From Closterium sp. Naga37s-1 (lineage: Eukaryota > Streptophyta > Zygnematophyceae > Desmidiales > Closteriaceae): 64,000 nucleotides of DNA. The stretch spans positions 879,001 to 943,000 of the forward strand of contig CANJKZ010001148.1 in NCBI GenBank assembly GCA_947471745.1, read 5' to 3'. The first letter of the stretch is position 1. Each line of letters begins with the position of its first letter. This document shows, one piece after another, positions 11,206 to 19,605 of this stretch. The translations under genes were made by a program, and so were the position numbers. Under the pieces are notes generated by a model. It made no database searches. It saw only the letters and a program-made list of their open reading frames with translations, and had not been told where the DNA came from.

Positions 11206-12146
11206 AGTCCAACTGCTGCAGCTCCTGCCTCTCCTGCTCCACCCGCTCCTGCTCCTCGCGCTCAAGCCGACAAAGAGCCTGGAAACGTGTGTCGTAGCGG
11301 TGAGGAGGCGTAGTAGGCGTGCCTCCAGCTCCTGTCTCCTCAGTACCAGCTCCTACAGTGCCAGCACCTCCTGCTCCAGCACCCCCAGAACTAGCGCCAG
11401 CACCTCCAGCTCCAGCACCCCCAGAACTAGCGCCACCTGTGCCAGCACCTCCAGCTCCAGCACCCCCAGAACTAGCGCCTCCTGCGCCAGCACCTCCAGC
11501 TCCAACACCCCCAGAACTAGCGCCACCTTCGCCAGCACCTCCAGCTCCAGCACCCCCAAAACTAGCACCTCCAATGCCAGAACTTCCAGCTCCAACACCC
11601 CCAGAGCTAGCGCCACCTACGCCAGCACCTCCAGCTCCAGCACCCCTCGAACGGGCACCCCCAGGCCGAGTACCGCCAGTGGCTGCACCTCCAGCTCCAA
11701 CACCAACCGAGTCCACAGTAACCTGTCGCGGAAGTGCCGAAGGCTGCTGAGGGGACTGTGAGGAGGACTGCGGGGAGGGAGACGCTACCAGACGCGCGAC
11801 CGATGGTAGAGGGGTAGTGTGAGACACACTTGACGGGGCAGGACCAGGGGGGGGTGGGGGGACCGGAGGAGCGGGAGCAGGGGGAAGAGAAGGTGCGAGG
11901 AAGTGGGGGGGAGGGGGAACCGGGAGACCTCGACAGGGGTACCGGGTGTAGTAGGACACGGACTCGTCAAACCGGATGTCACGAGAGTCGAGAAACTGGT
12001 GGAGGGGCGGGTGGTAAAAGGAGTAGTCGGGAGAGCCCACCGGGAAACCAAGGAAGACACAGGGGATGGCGCGAGCCGAGAGCTTGTCCGCAGAGGTGTC
12101 GCGGACAAGCGCAAGGCAACCCCAAACGTGAAAGGCCGACCCAAAC
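9211..12146 (-). pseudogene. Copia B pol remnants (integrase tail, RT, RNase H)
   Basis: Open pieces on the minus strand are 12148-11204 (end of integrase with F-H-V-W-G-C and the C-terminal D-E-S-V-x-Y-Y motif, then a Gly/Ala-rich linker), 11146-9914 (RT with F-S-T-A-F-L-Q-G), 10067-9690 (RT tail with Y-V-D-N where the family has YVDD) and 9657-9211 (RNase H with A-D-V-F-T-K). Stops and frameshifts separate the pieces. The change of the second catalytic Asp to Asn would inactivate RT independently of the frameshifts. Confidence 0.85.
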
Positions 12147-12148
12147 AC

Positions 12149-12485
12149 GATGGGCCGTGTACCCGCGCATCAAGTCCATCGTGCACATGACTCAGTAGGG
12201 GTGCTGGCTCAAGTCCAAGAAGGTTCAAGTCAATAGGTGTGTGTGGAGGAAACTTGATTGAGTAACACTATGATTGTCATTATGTATGTTTATTGTCGTT
12301 ATGTATGTTTATTGACGGGATATGGTGTGGTTATGAAATTTTGCACGAGTATGCAAACATGGCATCATGTACCATCATGTTTGTACTCGATAAAGTGCGC
12401 CGCGATAACCGCCAGAAGGAGGGTGACAAGTGGACACTAGCGCTGGCCTTTGGCCGTGGAGTGTCAGTGGAAGGTACAGTCCTGC
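12149..12485 (+). pseudogene. Type III polyketide synthase 3' fragment (chalcone synthase-like)
   Basis: Members of this family condense CoA thioesters into polyketides in the cytosol. One exon piece (12149-12236) reads W-A-V-Y-P-R-I then K-S-I-V-H-M, aligning with the family W-x-x-H-P-G-G block; the catalytic His is Tyr here. An in-frame TAG lies at 12196. A second piece (12331-12485) gives H-E-Y-A-N-M-A-S, matching E-Y-G-N-M-S-S with the catalytic Asn kept, and A-F-G-R-G-V for the GFGPG loop. No AG acceptor precedes the second piece. Upstream exons are lost to copia B. Gypsy A splits the last codons; the gene resumes at 17788. Confidence 0.7.
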
Positions 12486-12765
12486 TGTTATGAGTTGTAA
12501 AAGAGAGTGCGCAGGTAAACGAATAACGAGACTGTGATTCACTGATCTGAGAATACAATGAAGGCACAGACTAATGTAGGGACTAGCCTAGCTAGGAGGG
12601 AACCTCGGACGAGCGAGGTTGGGTGCAGGTTTGGCGATTGGGAAATGCCGAAGGCGACGCGAGGAGCCTCGGCAGCGTTGAAATCGGCCGAACGTGCGAA
12701 GTCCGAAAATCGGGCTGTACGCGAAGCAGTCAACCCCGATAAGGAATTCGGGAAAATTCCTTACA
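12486..12765 (-). repeat. 3' LTR of gypsy A
   Basis: This 280-bp repeat is in plus coordinates TGTTATGAG...TTCCTTACA and matches 17508-17787 with about three substitutions. It supplies a TGA at 12491-12493 that now ends the interrupted host frame. Confidence 0.95.
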
Positions 12766-12780
12766 CTACCCCCCCCCTTA
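12766..12780 (-). promoter_or_regulatory. Polypurine tract of gypsy A
   Basis: On the minus strand this is a purine run with nine consecutive G immediately 5' of the 3' LTR, the expected primer for plus-strand DNA synthesis. It overlaps the pol stop codon (12778-12780). Confidence 0.8.
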
Positions 12781-15669
12781 AGAAAGGTGGTCAATATCCG
12801 AAACACGCTTGCGCGCCAAGTAATCACCAACAAGTGACGAGGCGTCCAGCGAGTCAGAGTGCACCCACGTGTCGTCTTCACTGGTGCGATCAGTCCAACG
12901 GATTAGGAAATCCACGTGGCGACCAGCTGCGTCAAGGCGAACCCGATGTGCCAAAATCTTTGACGGGTCAAGAGTCGGCTCCGGGACAGGTCGTGCAGTT
13001 GGGGCAGCTTGTTGCCTCGCGATGTCGGTCGTGGCTGGCACGAATTTGCGAAGCAGGCTGACGTGGAAGGCGTCATGAATGCGCCAGTCGTCGGGTAGCA
13101 GCAGCTTCGCGGTGACAGGTGTCACCGTCTTGATAATCTTGAATGGCCCACAAAATCGTGGCCGTAGTTTCGACGGGCCGGGCAGGTGCAGGTTCTTCGT
13201 GTCGAGTAGCACTAGTTGCCCAGTGGTCAAGACGAGTTCCCGGCGTAGAAGGTCGGTGTATTTGCGGGAAGTGATATTCGCCTTGCGAATTGCGTCTGCG
13301 GCTTTTTCCCGGACTTCCTGAAGTTCCGTCACTAAAGTTTGTGACCTCGGGACCGGGTTGTCGAGAGAAGTCGCTGTAGGAACCGTCGGGTCCATCCCGT
13401 AATTCAGGAAAAACGGGGAGTGATTAGTCATGCTGGACGGCGCGTTGTTGAAGGCGAACTCCAACATGGCAAGAGAATCATCCCAGCGGGCAGGGTCGGG
13501 GCAGTTTGTCCTGATCAACTGCTCCATGGTCTGATTGGTCCGCTCGGTCTGGCCGTCCGTCTGTGGGTGATAAGCCGATGAGAACTGTAGTTTCGTGCCG
13601 TACTGCGCCCACGTCTCCTTCCAGAATTTCGATGTAAACTTCGGGTCTCGGTCGCTGATGATCGCCGAAGGGATGCCGTGCAGTCGCACGACCGTTGAGA
13701 TGAAGAGGCGCGCAGTTTCTTCGGCTGTGATTGTTGTTCGGCATGGGGCAAAGTGCGCCATCTTCGTGAATTGATCAACGACGACGAGTACAGCGTCGTT
13801 GCCGGACGGCCCAGCTGGCATCCCCGTGACAAAATCCATTGTCACTTGCTGCCACGGTCGTACGGGTGGCTCGAGGGGTTGCAGCAGCCCAGCTGGTCGT
13901 TGACGTGACGATTTCATAGCTTGGCACACCCTGCATGAGGACACATATCGCTGCACCTCGTTAGAGGAATCAGGCCAGTAATATTGACGGTGCAGTAATT
14001 TCTGGGTTTTGTCAACCCCGAAGTGTCCGGAGAAGTTCGAATCGTGGACCTCCTGGATAAGGAGTTCACGCAGCAGCCTGTAAGCGGGAACCCAAATCCA
14101 GTCGGTTCCGGCTTTTAGGTAATAATCCCCTTGTTGCGTCGTGGCCTGGTGATGGTTCCCAGTTGTGAAGAACGGGTCCGTAGTGTAGCCGTGGGTGAAT
14201 AGTCTGGTAAATAACGGGTTCGAATGGGTAATGAGTACTGCAGCGGATTGTACTGTCGGTCGGGTCAGGGCGTCGGCGATGTTATTCGCCCTTTTCTTGT
14301 ACGTGATGCGGTAGGTGAAGTGGGTCTCCATGTAGTCCAGCCACCGAATTTGTCGCGGGTTGAGGTTGGGCTGGGCTCGCAGGTACTGTAGGGACTTGTG
14401 GTCCGTGCGAACAGTGACGTCGGCGCCCACCAAGTAGCAGCGCCACAGTTTGAACGCGTGTATTATGGCGAGCATCTCCTTGTCGTGGATCGGGTAGTTG
14501 CGTTCGGCTGCCTGCAGCTTGCGTGATTCGTAGGCAATCGGCTGCAGCCCGTTCCCGAAATCTTGGAGTAGCACAGCTCCGATGGCGAAATCAGAGGCGT
14601 CGGTGACGACTTCGAACGACTTCGATGGGTCGGCGATGCGCAGCACAGGAGGGGAAACTAGAAAATTCTTGAGTTCCTGAAGAGCCGCTTCTGCCTCCTC
14701 CCCCCACACAAAATTTCTGTCCTTGTGCAGCAGGTCAGTCAGCGGGCCGGTTATCCCCGCCATATTCGGGATAAACCGCCTGACGTAATTCACGAACCCC
14801 AGAAAACTCTGCAGTTCCGTGACGTTCGTCGGGGACTTCCACTCTTGTATGGTCCTGATTTTCGCCTGGTCGATTTTAATGCCGTCGCGTGATATGACGT
14901 GCCCCAAAAACTCCAACTCCTGCTTAAAGAACTCGCACTTAGAGCCCTTGGTGATGAGTCGGTTCTCCTGCAGTCGCTTAAACACTGCATCCAGGTCGCG
15001 GAGGTGCTGCTCCCTTGACTTGCTAAAAATCAGGATATTGTCCAAGTAGACGATGACACATCGGTCTAGAAGATCCCGAAAAACCCTGTTCATGGTGAGT
15101 TGAAATGTCGAAGGCGCGTTCGTGAGGCCGAAAGGCATCACTGTAAATTCGTAACTCCCGTAGCGTGTGCGAAACGCAGTCTTGTGACAATCGTCGGCGA
15201 AGACTCGAATCTGGTGGTAACCGCCATATAAGTCAATCTTCGAGAAATAACGAGCGCCGCGAAGTTGGTCGAGGAGGTCGTCGGTGCGTGGGATTGGGTA
15301 GCGAGACTTGATGGTGACCCGGTTCAGCGCGCGATAGTCGATGCACATGCGAAGCCCGCCGTCTTTTTTCGGAGTGAACAGGATCGGTGCTGCGAAGGGA
15401 GATGTGCTGGCCCGAATGAACCCTTTCTCCAACAGTGCGTCAATTTGACTTCGCAGCTCCTCGAATTCCGGCTGGGTCAACCGCCACTGTGTCCGAACAG
15501 TCGGATGCGCGCCAGGTTCCAGCTGGATTTTGTGGTCCTCAGGTCTCTCGGGTGGCAGCCCAGGTGGCAGATCGTCGGGGAAAATGCCGGGGTACCTCCG
15601 AATCAGCTCCGCTAAATCAGGTGGTACAGCTGCACACAGCTTCTCAAATGTCCTTTCCGTCGGTGTCAA
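12778..15669 (-). CDS. Gypsy A Pol: reverse transcriptase, RNase H, integrase, chromodomain
   Basis: This 963-codon open frame copies element RNA into DNA and integrates it. RT occupies about residues 60-240 (D-L-Y-G-G-Y-H-Q-I, M-P-F-G-L-T-N-A-P). Its catalytic box reads Y-L-D-N at 15037-15048; the family normally has YxDD. RNase H follows (about 330-450, V-T-D-A-S-D-F). Integrase has an H-H-C-C finger and the D-D-E residues in M-D-F-V-T-G, S-D-R-D-P-K-F and G-Q-T-E-R-T-N. The last 55 residues form a chromodomain (D-F-L-I-R-W and D-D-T-W-V), which in chromoviruses directs integration to marked chromatin. The first codons overlap the protease frame in a different register, so expression probably needs frameshifting. 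Confidence 0.9.
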   Translation of the reverse strand: MTPTERTFEKLCAAVPPDLAELIRRYPGIFPDDLPPGLPPERPEDHKIQLEPGAHPTVRTQWRLTQPEFEELRSQIDALLEKGFIRASTSPFAAPILFTPKKDGGLRMCIDYRALNRVTIKSRYPIPRTDDLLDQLRGARYFSKIDLYGGYHQIRVFADDCHKTAFRTRYGSYEFTVMPFGLTNAPSTFQLTMNRVFRDLLDRCVIVYLDNILIFSKSREQHLRDLDAVFKRLQENRLITKGSKCEFFKQELEFLGHVISRDGIKIDQAKIRTIQEWKSPTNVTELQSFLGFVNYVRRFIPNMAGITGPLTDLLHKDRNFVWGEEAEAALQELKNFLVSPPVLRIADPSKSFEVVTDASDFAIGAVLLQDFGNGLQPIAYESRKLQAAERNYPIHDKEMLAIIHAFKLWRCYLVGADVTVRTDHKSLQYLRAQPNLNPRQIRWLDYMETHFTYRITYKKRANNIADALTRPTVQSAAVLITHSNPLFTRLFTHGYTTDPFFTTGNHHQATTQQGDYYLKAGTDWIWVPAYRLLRELLIQEVHDSNFSGHFGVDKTQKLLHRQYYWPDSSNEVQRYVSSCRVCQAMKSSRQRPAGLLQPLEPPVRPWQQVTMDFVTGMPAGPSGNDAVLVVVDQFTKMAHFAPCRTTITAEETARLFISTVVRLHGIPSAIISDRDPKFTSKFWKETWAQYGTKLQFSSAYHPQTDGQTERTNQTMEQLIRTNCPDPARWDDSLAMLEFAFNNAPSSMTNHSPFFLNYGMDPTVPTATSLDNPVPRSQTLVTELQEVREKAADAIRKANITSRKYTDLLRRELVLTTGQLVLLDTKNLHLPGPSKLRPRFCGPFKIIKTVTPVTAKLLLPDDWRIHDAFHVSLLRKFVPATTDIARQQAAPTARPVPEPTLDPSKILAHRVRLDAAGRHVDFLIRWTDRTSEDDTWVHSDSLDASSLVGDYLARKRVSDIDHLS

Positions 15670-16369
15670 CCGCCAACTCGCGTAAGCAGACAGCGAACAG
15701 CTGCGCGCCCCTGTTGAAGTGGCGAGCTATGGTGACAGCTTTGACGCACGGGGCTTGGATGTAGTCAGGTGTCCATGCAGGCAGTTTAATTAGCCCCTCG
15801 CGCTTGTTGATGCTGCACGATCCCGTTGTCCAGTCGATGACGGGGTTGTGCCGTCGCAGCCAATCACGTCCCAGCAGCACGTCGCAGCCGTCCAGTGTTG
15901 TCGCGAGGAACTTCATGCTGAAGCCGAAATCGTCGCCGCAGTCGATCCTGACCGTCCGTGTTTCTTCCGTTATCGCCAGAGGCGTCCCATCCACGAGGCG
16001 TGCGTCAATTTCGGGCAGACACCTGTCAAGTTGCAGCTTGCAATTTTTTGCGCTCGCCAAGTTGAAGAGGCTATGGCTGGCCCCTCGGTCGACGAACATT
16101 TTCAAGTTATTTTTTAACACCTTGCCAGCGACCAGCACAGGGTGATCCACATGTGTATCCCCGTTATTCGGCCGAGTGTGATCGATTGCATGAATCGGAA
16201 CCACGACTCGGTGGGGATGGTGGGGTTCGGGCGACGGAGCACAGTCAGTAAAGGGCCCGCTAATTACTGACTCTTCCCATTTCCCTGCTCCTTCCTGTCG
16301 TTCCCCGTCAGCGGCGTTTTCTCGTGGCAGTCTTTCATGTAGTGACCCGTCCTCCCACACCGGAAACAC
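15644..16369 (-). CDS. Gypsy A protease frame
   Basis: This is a retropepsin-like aspartic protease that would process the polyprotein. The active-site loop reads F-V-D-R-G-A-S (about 16075-16098), with Arg where D-T-G or D-S-G is expected. The flap-side motif L-L-G-R-D-W-L is conserved. The frame overlaps gag by about 106 bp and is reached by a -1 shift at the slippery heptamer 16279-16285; the first residues of the open frame are the zinc knuckle region read out of frame and are not real. It overlaps pol by 26 bp, where the register changes again. Confidence 0.75.
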   Translation of the reverse strand: MFPVWEDGSLHERLPRENAADGERQEGAGKWEESVISGPFTDCAPSPEPHHPHRVVVPIHAIDHTRPNNGDTHVDHPVLVAGKVLKNNLKMFVDRGASHSLFNLASAKNCKLQLDRCLPEIDARLVDGTPLAITEETRTVRIDCGDDFGFSMKFLATTLDGCDVLLGRDWLRRHNPVIDWTTGSCSINKREGLIKLPAWTPDYIQAPCVKAVTIARHFNRGAQLFAVCLRELAVDTDGKDI

Positions 16370-17307
16370 GGACCCTTAGGAGGGCGGTCGGGTGTATGGA
16401 CGGCGTTGATCGTGGCCCGATGGGTCTGGCCACGAAAGCGGTTTCCATCCCTGGAAGCTGCTCTCGCGTACTGCATCAGCGCATCTGTTGACTCCGCCAG
16501 CCGTACTGCTTCAAGGAATGATGTCGGGCGGCCCCTGCGAACCTCGTACTGTATCTCGTATTTGAGGCCGCTGATATATTTATCCAACCGCTCCGCTTCC
16601 GACATGTCATCCACTTGGTCGGCGAGGCCCATAAATGACGCCGTGTAGTCTTGGACAGAAGCCATCTGCGACCATGCACGCAGCTTCATGCGAGCTTGCT
16701 CCGAGGCGGATACGTGCTCGAAGCGATCTCGTAAGGCTGCGCCCCACTCCTTCCACGTGCGTATCGTGGTCACTCCGAAGATTGATTGTGCCACTTGATT
16801 AGTCACTGTTGAGGTCCCGTCTGCCGCATGCGTCACACCTGTCGGCGTCCCCGTTTCCAAGGTTCGGCGCCACCACTCAAGCGCTGCACCTCGAAGAAGC
16901 GAAACCGCGTAATTAATACGCGTGGCATCGTCATTAACTCCTGCCGCAGTGAAGAAGACCTCGACCCCGAACAACCACCCTTTTACTGTAACCGTCTTGT
17001 CCGTAGGATTAAACGGGGGTGGGTTGACGGGCTTGATCTTGATCGTCGTTACTGCAACTGGCGCTGCTGCCGCTTGCTGCCTATCCTCCTCTTCGAAGTC
17101 ACGTGTGAGCGCGTCCAAGGGATTGCTCACCGCTTGACTGTTGCCGTCGCCTTCGTCCTCGGGCGACACCTGACGCGCTTCACCTCGCGTCTGGCGCAGC
17201 TCGGCGTTTTCTTCGCGCAGTGTTGTCACTTCCGCCATTAACGACTTCATGTTCTCCTGCATTTCTGCCACTTGCGCCATCATCCGGTTAACCGCCGCCT
17301 GATCCAT
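16264..17307 (-). CDS. Gypsy A Gag
   Basis: This is the structural protein of the particle, 347 aa from the ATG at 17307. A longer frame to 17403 starts only at a TTG. An N-terminal coiled-coil-like segment (M-x-E-N-M-K-S-L, about 10-45) precedes a retrotransposon gag capsid domain (about 100-240, with W-x-x-x-L-x-x-x-F). One canonical CCHC zinc knuckle follows, C-F-R-C-G-R-T-G-H-Y-M-K-D-C (about 16330-16368). The stop TAA lies 15 nt after the slippery heptamer that leads into protease. Confidence 0.88.
   Translation of the reverse strand: MDQAAVNRMMAQVAEMQENMKSLMAEVTTLREENAELRQTRGEARQVSPEDEGDGNSQAVSNPLDALTRDFEEEDRQQAAAAPVAVTTIKIKPVNPPPFNPTDKTVTVKGWLFGVEVFFTAAGVNDDATRINYAVSLLRGAALEWWRRTLETGTPTGVTHAADGTSTVTNQVAQSIFGVTTIRTWKEWGAALRDRFEHVSASEQARMKLRAWSQMASVQDYTASFMGLADQVDDMSEAERLDKYISGLKYEIQYEVRRGRPTSFLEAVRLAESTDALMQYARAASRDGNRFRGQTHRATINAVHTPDRPPKGPCFRCGRTGHYMKDCHEKTPLTGNDRKEQGNGKSQ
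16279..16285 (-). promoter_or_regulatory. Predicted -1 frameshift slippery site G-GGA-AAT
   Basis: On the minus strand the gag frame reads CAG GGA AAT GGG. This is a textbook X-XXY-YYZ heptamer in the zero frame, placed just before the gag stop. A -1 slip yields GGG AAA TGG GAA, which enters exactly the open protease frame. A downstream stimulatory RNA structure was not computed. Confidence 0.6.
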
Positions 17308-17492
17308 GTGCCTAGCGCTACGTCTGGTGGGCAATCGGGTATCCGTGGCCTTCAGGCAAGTGAAAACACGAACTATCGGAGTCGGGCAGGATTGAATTAA
17401 CAATCCCTGCAGCCTACCATCGTGTAGTCACTAAACCAGCCACACCCTATGCCACCAAACTACCCTCGGAAAAGCGGGTGAACTAGGAAAGT

Positions 17493-17507
17493 AGCTCTGG
17501 TACCAGG
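17493..17507 (-). promoter_or_regulatory. Primer binding site of gypsy A
   Basis: On the minus strand, two bases after the 5' LTR, the sequence is TGGTACCAGAGCTAC. It resembles the plant initiator-tRNA-Met primer site TGGTATCAGAGC with one change. Confidence 0.7.
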
Positions 17508-17787
17508 TGTTATGAGTTGTAAAAGAGAGTGCGCAGGTAAACGAATAACGAGACTGTGATTCACTGATATGAGAATACAATGAAGGCACAGACTAATGTA
17601 GGGACTAGCCTAGCTAGGAGGGAACCTTGGACGAGCGAGGTTGGGTGCAGGTTTGGCGATTGGGAAATGCCGAAGGCGACGCGAGGAGCCTCGGCAGCGT
17701 TGAAATCGGCCGAACGTGCGAAGTTCGAAAATCGGGCTGTACGCGAAGCAGTCAACCCCGATAAGGAATTCGGGAAAATTCCTTACA
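17508..17787 (-). repeat. 5' LTR of gypsy A
   Basis: It pairs with 12486-12765 and has the same length. It is followed in plus coordinates by the second CCTGC target duplication. Confidence 0.95.
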
Positions 17788-17818
17788 CCTGCGGCTGGTT
17801 GATCCTAAGACCCAGTAA
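17788..17818 (+). pseudogene. Last codons of the interrupted polyketide synthase
   Basis: Reading on from the target duplication, ctg cgg ctg gtt gat cct aag acc cag taa gives L-R-L-V-D-P-K-T-Q-stop. This continues the frame interrupted at 12485. It is a short tail and is convincing only because the frame is restored by the TSD. Confidence 0.55.
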
Positions 17819-19605
17819 TGCTATATGGTATGTACGTACAGTTGAAATATTTGAACGTAGTCAAGTTCATGTAATCCTCAAATTCTAAAATGATCAAATC
17901 AAGCTGCACGCCATCTAGGATGGAAATTGTTGCACATGGATATGTTTGCTTGCTAAGTGCTTTCTAGAACATTTATAATATAGTGCCTTGTTTTTACCAC
18001 AGTCTGGAAGTTGTTTGCTGTTGTACTAGTTGGCTTCCGCTCCTGTTATCGCGTCTAGCTCGTGGTGTGTGGTTATTGGGTGGTACCACGCAACGGCAGG
18101 TTCCCAAAGTGTGCTGCTTTTCCGGGTGTGCTGTCACTGGTTGAACTCGACGACGGTCCGCAAATCACGGCTTCGTACAACTTTTGAAACACCTGGCTCG
18201 GAAAAGGGATGATTCCGACGTTTCTACGTTTCAGGGGATTAGTCGGGCCGTCAGAGAAACGGAACTGACGGTCAGGTGGTTGGGGCTAGAAAGAAAATGA
18301 GGTTGTGAAGCCTGACGACCATGAAATCAGCTATATTGACTTGTTTTCTCGTTGATAAGCAAGTTCAAATATCGATGTAGTGCACTTTAGTCCTACATGT
18401 AAACGAACAGGGTTTGGGGATTCGGAGAGGTCCAACCAGCTGCATCATAGTCGAGTTGGGCAGAAGGGGCTTCTGCGACAGCGGTCAACCAGCCCGAAAG
18501 GTTTGCAAGGTACCACCTCAGATATCTGAAACAGCAGTGACTCCTGAAACAGTTTTGGAGTCGGGCGCCATCTGACATTGCTCCGCGGCGCACCAACGAA
18601 CCACCTCTCACTTGCAGCCAGCACCACCAACACCACCGACCCACTTGAAAGTGGTGTGAGGTGAGGTCCTCTGGGCTGGAGGGAAGGGAGATAGGGTCCT
18701 CTGTAGCGATGCGAAGCGAGAGGCGTCCTCCTGGTCCTCATCTTGTACGCTCAGGCTGTATTCGCACTGTACTTGCCATTCCTGAATATTTGAGCCTCAC
18801 GCTTTGATTGGCTTTCCTACGTCCACATCTCCTCACCTCACCTCTCTCACCCACTTCCTCAATTGCTGCTGGAAGCTCATCAGGCCTGCTACTTCCAATG
18901 TTAGGGTTTTGTCCAGAAACGTTGTTTTCTGCTTGCTTCCTCATTGTAAGGAGTCCAACTGCCAGCTCTGCAGGAGCGATAACTCGTGATACAGCCCGTG
19001 TAGGCGGTCCTCTCTCCATCAGGGTTTTGTAATGCTTGTTTGCTAGAAGGGTTCTCGTTTGCAGTTGTGAAACCCTCGTTCTAGTGTGAAAACCTAAGTT
19101 GCTCGCTGAGAACATCACATCTCTGTCCTCCGACATCACCTTTCAGCTGAGCGATTCTTCCTGGTTGTAAATGCGAAGCCCTTATTTCACTTGGAGATTT
19201 TCGCGTATTCTATTCCTTAGCTTGATCCGCTAACGTTAATCGAATGCGCAGCAGAAGGGTCCTCACTGATTCGTCGTTCACCCTTTCCCTTTCATCCTGG
19301 ATAGAGTTTCTCATACCATCGTTAGAGCGGCGTAAAATGACCATCCTTATTGTTGTTCGTACGACTCCTTAATTTGAGCACGTGTGAGTTAATAAGTTTT
19401 TCAAAGCTCACTACTGCTCTTAGTAATGCGCCTGTTGCCAGACCGTCTGTCCTACTGCCGGAGTACCTTCCACTAGCTTTCAGTTTTACAGGAAATAATA
19501 TTCGTGAAGATTGTAGAATATCGGGGACTTTTAGCCATCAGCAAGCTCTGGGAAAAGGCAACGTTGTAAAATAGCCAAGGATATCAACAGTTTTGTTAAG
19601 TGACA
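17819..19605. other. Intergenic region upstream of the channel gene
   Basis: No transposon end, RNA gene or convincing protein was recognised. Short open frames on both strands look random. The stretch nearest 19605 presumably holds the channel promoter and 5' UTR, but no TATA box could be assigned. Confidence 0.5.

Larger units (their letters stand above)
8875..12146 (-). mobile_element. Ty1/copia retrotransposon B, 5'-truncated
   Basis: On the minus strand the order is integrase C-terminal part (12146 down to about 11900), glycine/serine/proline-rich linker, poly-Gln repeat, reverse transcriptase, RNase H, 3' UTR, polypurine-like CCTATGGGGGTG, 3' LTR (9005-8875). Gag, protease, the integrase core and the 5' LTR are absent. 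The truncation at about 12146 abuts a polyketide synthase exon fragment. Confidence 0.85.
12486..17787 (-). mobile_element. Complete Ty3/gypsy chromovirus, gypsy A
   Basis: This 5302-bp element lies between 280-bp LTRs that differ at about three positions, and it is flanked by a perfect 5-bp duplication CCTGC (12481-12485 and 17788-17792). On the minus strand the order is 5' LTR, primer binding site, gag, protease, RT, RNase H, integrase, chromodomain, polypurine tract, 3' LTR. It inserted into the final codons of a polyketide synthase pseudogene. Near-identical LTRs mean a recent insertion. No stop interrupts any domain. Confidence 0.95.
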
